Shown: positions 54,777 to 64,000 of the stretch, piece by piece | Position numbering within the stretch: the stretch's first letter is position 1 | How the letters are laid out: the number at the start of each line of letters is the position of its first letter | Assembly (NCBI GenBank): GCA_011947345.1 | Contig: JAAVTG010000540.1 | Coordinates: 1-64,000, forward strand | Direction of reading: 5' to 3' | Length of the DNA stretch: 64,000 bases | Origin: Phytophthora quininea | Taxonomy: Eukaryota > Oomycota > Peronosporomycetes > Peronosporales > Peronosporaceae | Program-made: the position numbers and the translations under genes | The notes under the pieces: generated by a model | What the model was told of the DNA's origin: nothing | What the model saw: the letters and a program-made list of their open reading frames with translations, nothing else | Database searches by the model: none

Positions 54777-57159
54777 ATGAGCCAAGTGATTCCGACGGGG
54801 TCGGTAGCTAAGCCGTTAGATTCAAAGAGCAACCGAACAGCCCAAGCTCGTCCCAGTTGGTGCAGGTCTTTTGGCCCCATCGGCGTCCTCGTGCTGCTCG
54901 TTCTGGTCATCTGTGCCACGTGGACTTTTTGTTGATTTTCTTGGCGTTGGCTCCGAACCAGGCGGCAAATCTGATCATGAACACTGCAGAATATGACAAT
55001 GGGGACTTTTGGCTCATCAACGACGCGGATCCTCAAATGACGCTTGCTGCAGTTGTAGGGCTGGCTGTTGTTGGGTTTTGCTATCTTGTTGTGATGCTGG
55101 AGATTTTGTGGAGGCACGAAAAGCTGATAAATCAAGCTGAGCCTTTAGAAGTGTCGGAAGGCACGGCAAGCTGACGAACGAACGTCTTCGTGGTCTCTGG
55201 CACGACGTCACGTCTTTTGAGGGCAAGCTACGCAAACGATGGGTAGGTTGTGTCGGGGTTTAATTTAGTGGTCATGATATTGACGTATTGCTTTAGAATG
55301 CAGTTCTGAAGCTGGTTGATCTAGCTGTGGAAAGCTTGATACTCCGACAATTACTCTCAAACGGCAGTCCTCCAAGTCTTGTGTACGGATTCGCGGTATT
55401 CCTGGCTGTGAATGCTCTTTCGTGTGCTATCAACATTGCGACAAACAGATTCTCACCGCTGACGGAAGTCTTCATTAACTCGATGTAAGTACCAAACTAC
55501 ACAATCTCATGGGCTGTTGCTGACGCGGCTCTGAACGTTATATTAGTTTCGACCTGATCGCAGCCGTGATCTTCCCGATCCTGACGCTGGTGTACAGCTA
55601 CTACAATTTCCATTTCGACCGAGCCGTGTTCCTCACGTATTTGGAGGAATTGCCACCCGGTAGTTTTGAACTGTTGGCTCGGACATTTGCGAATCCGTCC
55701 GAGATTGCGCTGTTCCTGGTGAATTTCGACTCGCTTCGAATTCATTCTTTGTCGGAATTTGCCGTGCGTATTAGCATGAATTTAGTATTTTGCTATCGAT
55801 GCAAACGAATTCTCGAAGTACTAGTCCGGAACCGACATCACGCAAAATACGACCCTGCAGCTCAAATTCCGGTTCCGAAAACTGCCGCCGTTGTCTTTGT
55901 GGCAATCAGTCTGGCTGTGTTGTTATCAACGCACAAGGCTGTATCGGATTCTGAATCAATTTGTTCACCACATCCAGAGTGCGTCGTGTACGCGCACCAG
56001 TGGAGTAGCAAGGATGAACATTGCCCGTGTCTCATCCTAATTGATATCGATCTCACCCCGAAGACGTATGATGAGTGGATGAACCCAGTGGATGCCTTTG
56101 GCAAAGTTGCGGTGTTGGCTGCATCAGGCAAACTCACATCTCTCCAGGTGATCAATCGTCAGTTGTTGGAGTTTCCTGAGGAACTTCGACTGTGCCGAGG
56201 ACTGAAGACCATGTACGTCATACATCTTTAACGTTATATTTTCTCTGATCTCTGACCTGCACTTCTGCAGGCAATTGATTTACACGAGTATGCAAAACTC
56301 CCGTCCTGGGTAACAGAATTGAAAAATCTCGAGACCATGTGAGTGCTTGGGGCTGTTGAGTTGGGCGCTATCGAGTGATAAAATGACGTTTTGTTGTCGA
56401 AATTTGCAGCCAAATCGAAGGGAAATACGGCTGGCAAAACCTGGTCCAGTTACCCGAAGACTTGTTCAGCGACTTGCCTCGGCTCGCCTTGTTATACCTC
56501 GGACTGCACGAAAGCCTGAAACGGGTCCCTCCTTTGACGGGAGTTCCTCGTCTCCGGGCATTTTCTCTGGCTTGGGTCCTCAGCTGACGGAACTCCCGGC
56601 ATTTGATCACATTCCGGGACTCAATCGCCTACGGCTCGTTTTGGTGTTGAGGCTCAATCGAATGCCTGACATGTCGCCGCTGAAAAACCTGGTGGAATTT
56701 GTCATAATTCGACCAACTCACTTGTGCTGCAACGGCTTCGTCGGAGACTGTGACCTGAGCCAAAGCTCGTGTAGCAGTAATTCGATGGCGAGTTCTTCCG
56801 AAGCAACTTGCCTCGTGAACGCCTCAAATCCAAGTCTTCCTGCCACGCCGTTTCTCGGAAACCAAGCCACGAAGTTGACATTGGAGAAATTTGCTTCCAC
56901 TATTTGCTATCCGACTCCGTTCGATCAAGTCGGGTTCTCGACATTCCCGACGGAGGAGACGATTGAAATGTGTGAAGGCATCCCGTTCAAACAGTGCTAT
57001 TTACCAGGTAACGTCACCGGAATCTGCTTCAACACGCGACAGCAAGTGCTATCGTGTCTGCCGGATCAACACTACATCGCATTGCGTCGGCTGCAGATCG
57101 AACGACATGTCGGTCCAAAATGCGACCCCATCGAGGAGAAATGGCTGGGATGTAAGTGA
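54777..57159 (+). CDS. WLGC membrane/LRR protein 4, five exons, several frame breaks
   Basis: ATG at 54777. Exons about 54777-55242, 55297-55484, 55547-56212, 56271-56338 and 56410-57159. The third exon is fully open with A-V-I-F-P-I-L-T-L-V-Y-S-Y-Y-N-F-H-F-D-R and C-V-V-Y-A-H-Q-W ... C-P-C-L-I-L-I-D-I-D. One-base breaks: near 54930 (T-run), 55150, 56298 (A-run) and 56575 (C-run). The C-terminus is intact: C-C-N-G-F-V-G-D-C-D-L, G-N-V-T-G-I-C-F-N-T-R, P-I-E-E-K-W-L-G-C-K. Exons 2-3 and the introns around them are nearly identical to copy 6. Confidence 0.7.
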
Positions 57160-57384
57160 GTGATCACACCAGAATGAAGACCGCGAAGTGGGAAAGACAC
57201 AGATGCCTGATCATGGATCTACTACGCAGCAGGGAAGAATTTACAAGTAGCTGCCGTTATCTTGCGCCCAGTGTCTCGGCTTAGCTGGAAAGGTAGGCCA
57301 TTTCATGAAAGAGAACCATAATGGAAGTGCGATTTTCCTTGAACAAGAAAGTTTGCGTAGCAAAGCTCGGCCAGCGGCAAGAAC

Positions 57385-58192
57385 AATTGAAGAATGATGT
57401 CCATGCATGATTTTAATTGACTCTGATCCTACGCCGAAAACGTATGAAGATTGGATAAACCTTGTCGACGCTTCCGCGACAGTGACAACGATGGCGGCAC
57501 CTGGGTGTTGACATCGGTGCAGATTGTTAATCACAAGTTGGTGGAATGGCCCGACGACGGTGCCTTGGACTTCAGATCATGTACGTCTACGATACTCTTT
57601 CTCTGTCTTCTTGACAACCAACTGCAGTGGTCAAGTCGATTGATTTATACGAGCACACAGCAAGTTCCAACGTGGACAAAAGAATTCAAGCATCTCGAGA
57701 CTATGTAAGTGTTGAACAACTGCGCCACACCTCATCTTTCGCTCCTTTACCTTGGTTTGCCGGATAATTTAACACATCTTCCGCCGCTGGCGAGTGTTCC
57801 ATGTCTTCGAACATTTTCGCTGGCGCATGTTCCTCATCTGAAGGAGCTCCCAACGTTCGAGTACGTCTCAGAATTCAGTCGACTGCGTCTTGTGCTGGCA
57901 ATGGAATTGGATCGTATTCCTGACATGTTGCCGCTGCAAAACTTGGTCGAATTCGTGGTACACAGACCAATTTTCTTGTGCTGCAATAACTTCATGGTCG
58001 AATATGACTTGAGTCACAGCTCATGTAGTGCCAATGCTCTAGTCAATGCATCGAGGTGTCTTGTGAATGTGAATGACACCAATCCAAGCGTATCAGATAT
58101 GCCATTCTTCGGAAATGTGGCCACCAAAGGATTGTTCAGCAAGTTTGCACCGACCATTTGTACTGAATCACCGTTTGATCGGGGTTATCCCA
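57385..58192 (+). pseudogene. WLGC gene 5, truncated at both ends
   Basis: Starts near the D-x-D-P-T-P-K-T-Y-E-D-W motif (57420), so the whole membrane part is missing. The W-S-S-R-L-I-Y-T-S-T-Q exon (57630-57705) is followed at the donor by LRR sequence without the I-E-G-K-Y-G segment. The LRR portion (57715-58175) is open up to C-T-E-S-P-F-D and then stops matching; the final ~90 residues with the W-L-G-C end are gone. The open frame continues without interruption into the start of copy 6. Confidence 0.7.
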
Positions 58193-58245
58193 AACACATC
58201 ATATTCTTGGCTAGACACGAAACCCACCGTGACGGCGCTCCAAAG

Positions 58246-60584
58246 ATGAACCAAATCGTTCCAGCGGGGCCAACGATCCGAGATCTCGAGCTCGAGAGAA
58301 AGCAAACCGTCCAAGTCCATGCCGTCTGGACGGGGTCATTCCGAGACACTTTTGGTATCATGGGCATTCTGACGCTGCTGGTTTTGGGCGTTTGCGTTAC
58401 GTGGACGAGTTTGCTGGTTTTCTTGGCGTTAGCACCCAACCAAGCGGCGAATTTGATCATGAATACTGGCGAGTACGACAACGGGAAGTTTTGGCTCATC
58501 AACGACGCGGATCCTCAAATGACGCTCGCTGGAGCAATGGGGCTAATGGGCATTTGCTACGTGATGGTCACTCTCGAGATGTTGTTGTGGCGTTCTGCTT
58601 CGGGCGCTCGAACGTTTACTAGAAAAAGGTGTCGCCAAGACATAACAATGTAGTCATGCCCGTCGTTTCTGGAGTGACCTCACCGCTTTTAACGGGAGAC
58701 ATCGCAAGCTTTGGGTATGGGGTTGACAGCATAGTGTATTATAGCTCTGTGTCTAATACTTCAGTATCACAAAATGCAGCCCAGAAGTTCGTCGATTTAG
58801 GGATGGAAACTGCTGTTCTCCGACAATTGCTAGCAAACGGCAGTCCTCCTAGCCTTGTGTACGGATTCGCAGGATTTACGGCTGTGAATGCTCTTTCGTG
58901 CGCTATTAACATCGCGACAAACAGATTCTCACCGCTGACGGAAGTCTTCATTAACTCGATGTAAGTACCAAACTAAACACAATCTCATGGGTTGTTGCTG
59001 ACGCGGCTCTGAACGTTATATTAGTTTCGACCTGATCGCAGCCGTGATCTTCCCGATCCTGACGCTGGTGTACAGCTACTACAATTTCCATTTCGACCGA
59101 GCCGTGTTCCTCACGTATTTGGAGGAGTTGCCACCCGGTAGTTTTGAACTGTTGGCTCGGACATTTGCGAATCCGTCCGAGATTGCGCTGTTCCTGGTGA
59201 ATTTCGACTCGCTTCGAATTCATTCCTTGTCGGAATTTGCCGTGCGTCGCGAAACGCGATGCAAACGAATTCTCGAAGTATTAGTCAAAGTCATACAAAA
59301 TCGACCTTGCAGCTCAAATTCCGAAAACTGCTGCCGTTGTCTTTGTGGCAATCAGTCTGGCTGTGCTGTTATCAACGCACAAGGCTGTATCGGATTCTGA
59401 ATCCATTTGTTCACCACATCCAGAGTGCGTTGTGTACGCGCACCAGTGGAGTAGCAAGGATGAACATTGCCCGTGTCTCATCCTAATTGATATCGATCTC
59501 ACCCCGAAGACGTACGATGAGTGGATGAACCCAGTGGATGCCTTTGGCAAAGTTGCGGTGTTGGCCGCATCAGGCAAACTCACATCTCTCCAGGTGATCA
59601 ATCGTCAGTTGTTGGAGTTTCCTGAGGAACTTCGACTGTGCCGAGGACTGAAGACCATGTACGTCATCCATGTTTATTGTTTTTCCTCGATCACTGACGT
59701 ACGAGTCTACAGACAATTGATATACACGAGTACGCAACAGATACCGTCTTGGGCAAGTGAGTTTAAGTTCCTAGAGACAATGTACGTCAGCCAACCTCTT
59801 TTATATTTATGACTAACGCCATCGTTTCGTAGTCATATCGATGGGAAGCACAGCTGGCAGAATCTGGTGGAGATCCCTCCAAATTTGTTTAGTGACTTGC
59901 CTCAGCTGTCGTTGATTCATTTCGGAGTTCAGGAAAACCTGGACCAGTTTCCTTTCTGACTGGAGTTCCCCGACTTCGAACATTCTCGCTTGGGTGGATC
60001 CCTCGACTGACAGCACTTCCGCCATTTGACGGCGTCCCACAGCTCACTCGACTTCATGTTGTGCTGTTATTGAGACTTGATCGAATGCCCGACATGTCCC
60101 CGCTGACAAACCTGGTGGAATTCGACGTGGCTCGACCTTGTCACTTGTGCTGCAATGGCTTCATGGGAGCTTGTGACTTGAACCAAAGTTCGTGCAGTAG
60201 CAACGCGTTAACCACTTCTTCAGACGCAACGTGTATCACAAGTGACAGGAATCCAAGTTTACCGGCGACTCCATTTCTCGGGAACGAAGCTACTGAACGA
60301 ATGTTCAAGAAATTCACTTATACAATGTGCATTCCGACTCCGTACGACCAAGTGGGTTTTCGACATCCCCCACGATAGAAACCATCGAAATGTGTCAAGG
60401 GATCCCGTTTAAACAGTGTCATATGCCCGGAAATGTCACCGGAATCTGCTTCAACACTCGGCTACAAGTGCTGTCGTGTCTGACGGATCCAAACTACATC
60501 GCATTGCGACGCCTTCAAATCGCACGACGTGTTGAGCCAAAATGCGACCCCGTTGAGGAGAAATGGCTCGGATGCGGTGATTGA
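58246..60584 (+). CDS. WLGC membrane/LRR protein 6, damaged
   Basis: ATG at 58246 (M-N-Q-I-V-P-A-G-P-T-I). The first helices are present (L-T-L-L-V-L-G-V-C-V-T-W, G-L-M-G-I-C-Y-V-M-V-T-L). Damage: frame loss after 58600; the acceptor expected just before the second exon (58770-58775) reads ACAA instead of ACAG; the segment coding I-S-M-N-L-V-F-C-Y, present in copy 4, is replaced near 59245; a frame change near 59290-59330; and further breaks near 59955, 59985 and 60360. The end is intact (P-V-E-E-K-W-L-G-C-G-D). Probably a recent pseudogene kept similar to copy 4 by conversion, although some one-base breaks may be consensus errors. Confidence 0.6.
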
Positions 60585-60635
60585 TGACAAGAAAAGCTTA
60601 GTTAGTTACAGTGTCGCTTTGACCCGACGCGAAGC

Positions 60636-61354
60636 ATGCGAGCAGTTTACAAGGGCGAGCTGGTGGACGGGATTCGTCAGGGAACAGGCGAGTTGACGTT
60701 CGCCAACGGCGACAAGTACGAAGGAGAATTCCATCAGGGCTTCCGACACGGTCACGGAGTGTTCACTTCCCACCGCGGGTCTTGTGTATACGACGGCGAC
60801 TGGAAACGAGGCGAACGACACGGAGCAGGTAAAGAACGATGGCTGAGTACTGGAGACTGGTACGAAGGTGAATTCCAACACGACGCTTTCCACGGCAAAG
60901 GAGTTCTCACTCGCGGCTCCAGTCAAACAAAATACGACGGAGAGTTTCATAAAGGACGTCGCCATGGATTCGGTCGCATGGAGTTCGCATCATCTTCGAA
61001 AGCTGCCAACAGTTCGTCGTCTGGTTTGAAGAAAGTCATTGGTGTTGCCATGCAGCAGGGTTCGGAGGGGTGGCTGTCTACGTTGGCGACTGGAAGGACG
61101 GTCGGATGCACGGCGAGGGGAAGTACACACGGGCGGACGGGAGTTTCTACGAAGGAACGTGGCGGGACGGCCTCGCTCACGGCTTTGGCAAAGAGATGGT
61201 GCTGAGTTCTGGGGAAATCTACGAAGGGAATTGGAGTAAAGGCCTCCGACATGGAGATGGAGCAGTGATCAGGCATGGCAGTCGACGGAGAGGCGTCTGG
61301 GAAATGGGGCAGCGAGTCAAGTGGACGACCGCCGAAGTTGCCGTGAAGAAATGA
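60636..61354 (+). CDS. MORN-repeat protein
   Basis: About eight MORN units (Y-x-G-E-F/W-x-x-G-x-R-H-G-x-G) cover nearly the whole protein: Y-K-G-E-L-V-D-G, Y-E-G-E-F-H-Q-G-F-R-H-G-H-G, Y-D-G-D-W-K-R-G-E-R-H-G-A-G, Y-E-G-E-F-Q-H-D-A-F-H-G-K-G, Y-D-G-E-F-H-K-G-R-R-H-G-F-G, then Y-V-G-D-W-K-D-G-R-M-H-G-E-G, Y-E-G-T-W-R-D-G and Y-E-G-N-W-S-K-G-L-R-H-G. A Ser-rich spacer divides the two sets. The frame is lost at GGGG near 61064; one more G joins the halves. MORN proteins usually sit at membranes or flagellar and cytoskeletal structures. It starts about 50 bases after the WLGC stop. Confidence 0.8.
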
Positions 61355-62195
61355 CCGAGTCACTTCAACTTGCTGTAGTTATATGCGTTACGGTGGTGAA
61401 TATGCGAGTTAGTTCTTATCGGTGCTCGAGCGGCCTGTTTGTGTGCGGCTGAGCTGCAGGTTGTGGTGGAATGACTGGCTCCGCTGCGACTCACAATCCT
61501 GTTTCAGCGCCTGATAATGAAAAGCATCGACGCCGTAAAGCTCCCCATTTTTCAAAAGTGCCAATCTCAAAGCTTTTGGGTAAAGGCCTTATCTGCTAGA
61601 GAGTCCTTAGCATGGCCTTTGCTTGTTCGTCTGCAGACTGCAGCTGGCAGACAAGGCGAGTTTTTCGCTGGTGAAAACGTGGCCAGGTGGTGGCAGTCTC
61701 CGATAGTTGACGGCGCTAAACGACCAGCTTGTTGCGTTCCTTGATGGCTGTGTGGCAGCTGGAGATCGGCGCCGTGATCGTGGATGGAAAAGGAATGCGA
61801 AATGCCGAAGTCCTGCAGTTGAAACTGCAACAAGAGATAAAGCTATCGTGTCTGCTTAAAGAACTCGGTCATGTGCTGTGGAAGATTCATCATTTGCCTG
61901 GCAAACGTTGATCGACACTCGATGCAAGTTGCATCTGGCCGGTTTATGTGGAAAAACCTTAGTTGACCCTAGCCCTATGTTTAAATAAAACCTCGTCACG
62001 AAGGGGAGACACGGGTTGACTGAATTGGAGCCAAACTGGAAACGGAATTGGAGCCCGAGAACGCCAACGTCCTCTCCAGAAGGAGCTCACGCACGTTGCC
62101 GTCAACTTCAATCAGGTCCGTTGCCTTTTTGCCGCTTGGAGTCGCCGCCAATTGACCTCTCTTGTCTCTGCCCCCTTGTCGCTCTTATAGAGAGA
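61355..62195. other. Intergenic upstream of the CCT gene
   Basis: 0.84 kb without a credible gene; short frames at 61517-61744 and 61729-61911 have no motif. A CT-rich stretch (TTGACCTCTCTTGTCTCTGCCCCC, about 62150-62173) just before the ATG at 62196 is typical of a promoter or leader. Confidence 0.35.
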
Positions 62196-63437
62196 ATGAG
62201 TTTCTCCGGCACCAAGCAGAACCTGCCGCCGGCCATGCCTGTCACGATAAAGAAGGAGAAGGAGGAGCTGTCGTCCTCCCTCTCCGGCTCCATGTCCATC
62301 CCCGGCAGCAGCCGCAAGGACAGCATCGGCTGGGGCGCCGACGACTTCCTGGGCATGATCTCCCACACGCCGCCGGCCTTCTCCCCAGGCAGCCTGACCA
62401 TGCCCATGACCAAGCGAGGCCGCAGCGGCAGCATCTCCAGTCGACTGCTGAGCGCCTCGGACTTGGAGGAACGTGGCTACATTGACCGATACCAGAAAGG
62501 GGTTCTGAAGGTAATGTGTCCTTATTCCTTTTATTTGTCTAATGAGGTTGGAACTTATTGTTATTTGTTTTTTTTAGGACTTAATTATCAGCGGAGACGA
62601 AGCCTTGCAGAAGGCGCTAGAGAAGTTTGATGCAGGAGACCCCACCACACTGGAAGCCATGCTGGACAGTGGGGCGCTGAATCGCAAGTCGTCGTCGATT
62701 GACTTGCTGGACGACCTGGACCTGGGATTCCTTAATGTTGGATCACTGGGAGACACCCCGAAAGACGAGGTTGGTATTTACATATTTTTTTATTGTCGTT
62801 TATTTGATCTAACTTGTCTGTCTGCAGGGTATGGCAGCACGCAACCAGTCGCTGGATGAATGGGACGAGCTGGGCTTCGACTCGTCGTTTGCGGATGTAT
62901 CTGCGCGTGACATTTTGGATGGAGAATTCTACAGCTCGTCGCTCGGTGCATCTCTGCCCAACTCGTTGCCGTCGATGGGGTTGGGCATCACGCCCCCGGC
63001 AGGTTTCAGTTTTGCCGAAGACTTTTTGGACAATCAGGTAAAAGCCGAGAAAGCTGAAGGGAAAACCCCTTCGGCAAATGCAACAGGTAGCGGCGCAAAT
63101 TCCGCCAGTGCTAGTAACAATTCTTCGTCCGCGGCAAATTCGAGCTTGTCAACGTCTCGTCCGATTGGAATCCCCGGCGCTGCTGGCTCTGGAGCCACGC
63201 GCACGTTCGACGCGAAAGACAAAACAGGGCAGAAGCAGAACTTTGTGGGCGCCTACTCCCCGACTCTAGACGAAAGCGCATCGAGAAGTTCCTGGACAAG
63301 AGGCAAAAGCGCGTATGGCGGAAGGAGGTCAAGTACGACGTGCGCAAAACTTTGCCGACTCGCGGCTACGAGTGAAGGGACGATTCGTCAAGAAGGAGGA
63401 CGAGCAGCTGCTGCGGGAACTGCTGAGTTTTACTTAA
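62196..63437 (+). CDS. CCT-domain protein, three exons, two frame breaks in the CCT region
   Basis: ATG at 62196. Exon 1 62196-62510, intron 62511-62577 (GTAATG...TTTTTTTTAG), exon 2 62578-62769, intron 62770-62827, exon 3 from 62828. The first 330 residues are Ser/Gly-rich with short conserved-looking helices (W-G-A-D-D-F-L-G-M-I, L-D-D-L-D-L-G-F-L, W-D-E-L-G-F-D-S-S-F). Near 63262 the frame shifts into R-R-K-R-I-E-K-F-L-D-K-R-Q-K-R-V-W and K-Y-D-V-R-K; a second one-base gap in CAAAACT near 63345 leads to N-F-A-D-S-R-L-R-V-K-G-R-F-V-K. Together these are the CCT motif (R-K-x-x-A-D-x-R-x-R-x-K-G-R-F). CCT proteins are nuclear transcriptional regulators. Confidence 0.75.
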
Positions 63438-63549
63438 AAGTTTTTTTTTAAGGAAACTCGACGGTTTGACGCCGTAAAGATTATTTTCACGTTACTACTG
63501 CAGTTTGTTAGCTTTTGCAAGTCTCGCTCCTTTCGGGCCTTTGCGGCGC

Positions 63550-64000
63550 CTACAACGTCAGCACAATTCCAAGTAAGATTGTTTTGTTCCGACCGAGCCG
63601 GAGCAGTGATGTTACGTACGTTGTTCCTGAAGGCACGTGTCTCCTCTTGAGCGCCATGGGGTTCACTGTTGCTGTCGTATTGGTGTCTGAGCTCTGTGAA
63701 GACGTCGCCGATGCACTTCCGTTCTGACTGCTGGATTTTGCTGCAGTACCGTCTCCATTTTTCACACCAGATAGCGATTTCTTCTCTCGCTGAAGCTTCT
63801 CCTCAGTAGTCAATATTGGCAGTGGAGGCTGCTCGTGGACACTTTTCAGCAGCCTCACGACACTTTCAGGAGCATCTTTGGCCACCACCGGCAGCTGGAA
63901 AACTCCTTTTCTGGATATTGAAGGCCCAAACGTGTACGTCAGCTCCAACAGCACTAGAATCTCACTCTCCTCGCTTTCTAGCTCAACAGCAACACTCTTT
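63550..64000 (-). CDS. C-terminal part of an unidentified protein (partial)
   Basis: The frame is open to the right edge, so the start is outside the window. Visible: S-V-A-V-E-L-E-S-E-E-S-E-I-L, L-T-Y-T-F-G-P-S, a V-V-R-L-L-K-S-V segment, then a Ser/Asn/Thr-rich low-complexity region, ending after R-H-V-P-S-G-T-T-Y. CTGACGTTGTAG at about 63547-63558 (minus strand) looks like a branch point plus acceptor, and a GTACGT near 63614-63619 could be the donor, so the final residues may be intronic and a last exon may extend below 63546. I do not recognise the family. It converges with the CCT gene. Confidence 0.45.
   Translation of the reverse strand, partial: KSVAVELESEESEILVLLELTYTFGPSISRKGVFQLPVVAKDAPESVVRLLKSVHEQPPLPILTTEEKLQREKKSLSGVKNGDGTAAKSSSQNGSASATSSQSSDTNTTATVNPMALKRRHVPSGTTYVTSLLRLGRNKTILLGIVLTL

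Overview
The window looks like an oomycete chromosome segment, most likely Phytophthora or a close relative. The reasons are multicopy bZIP-like genes of the type databases usually label 'M96 mating-specific protein' (label from memory, unchecked), a tandem family of membrane/LRR proteins ending in W-L-G-C ('WLGC domain' proteins, also from memory), short 40-80 base introns, initiator-like elements of the oomycete type close upstream of start codons, and several decayed non-LTR retrotransposons.

Layout. 1-17 kb: divergent M96-like genes on both strands, with a Myb/SANT-like gene (11.1-11.9 kb), an F-box-like/LRR/coiled-coil gene (13.4-16.4 kb) and a short bZIP-only gene (16.5-17.1 kb). 17.1-20 kb: no gene recognised. 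20-23.4 kb: two M96-like genes on the minus strand. 23.4-42.5 kb: repeat-rich accessory DNA holding LINE remnants, a tyrosine-recombinase remnant and MITE-like sequences, and one duplicated pair of an M96-like gene and a decayed WLGC gene (28.25-31.1 kb). 42.5-53.1 kb: a second M96/WLGC divergent pair, two tandem M96-like genes and a nearly intact WLGC gene. 53.1-60.6 kb: a tandem WLGC array with two broken copies and two longer ones. 60.6-64 kb: a MORN-repeat gene, a CCT-domain gene and the 3' part of a gene running off the window.

The M96-like proteins combine an acidic N-terminus, a Lys/Arg-rich bZIP-like coiled coil and a roughly 230-residue C-terminal domain, so they probably act as nuclear regulators; this is inference. 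The WLGC proteins have about five membrane helices followed by a Cys-rich LRR domain and look like surface or endomembrane proteins. Three M96 copies share an almost identical tract of about 546 bases inside more divergent genes, which points to gene conversion.

Many otherwise conserved genes, including the MORN and CCT genes, lose frame by one base, often in a homopolymer run. This fits consensus errors at least as well as pseudogenes. Such genes are listed as CDS over their full homologous span with the break noted; clearly decayed copies are listed as pseudogenes. Coordinates of frame breaks and of element ends are approximate.
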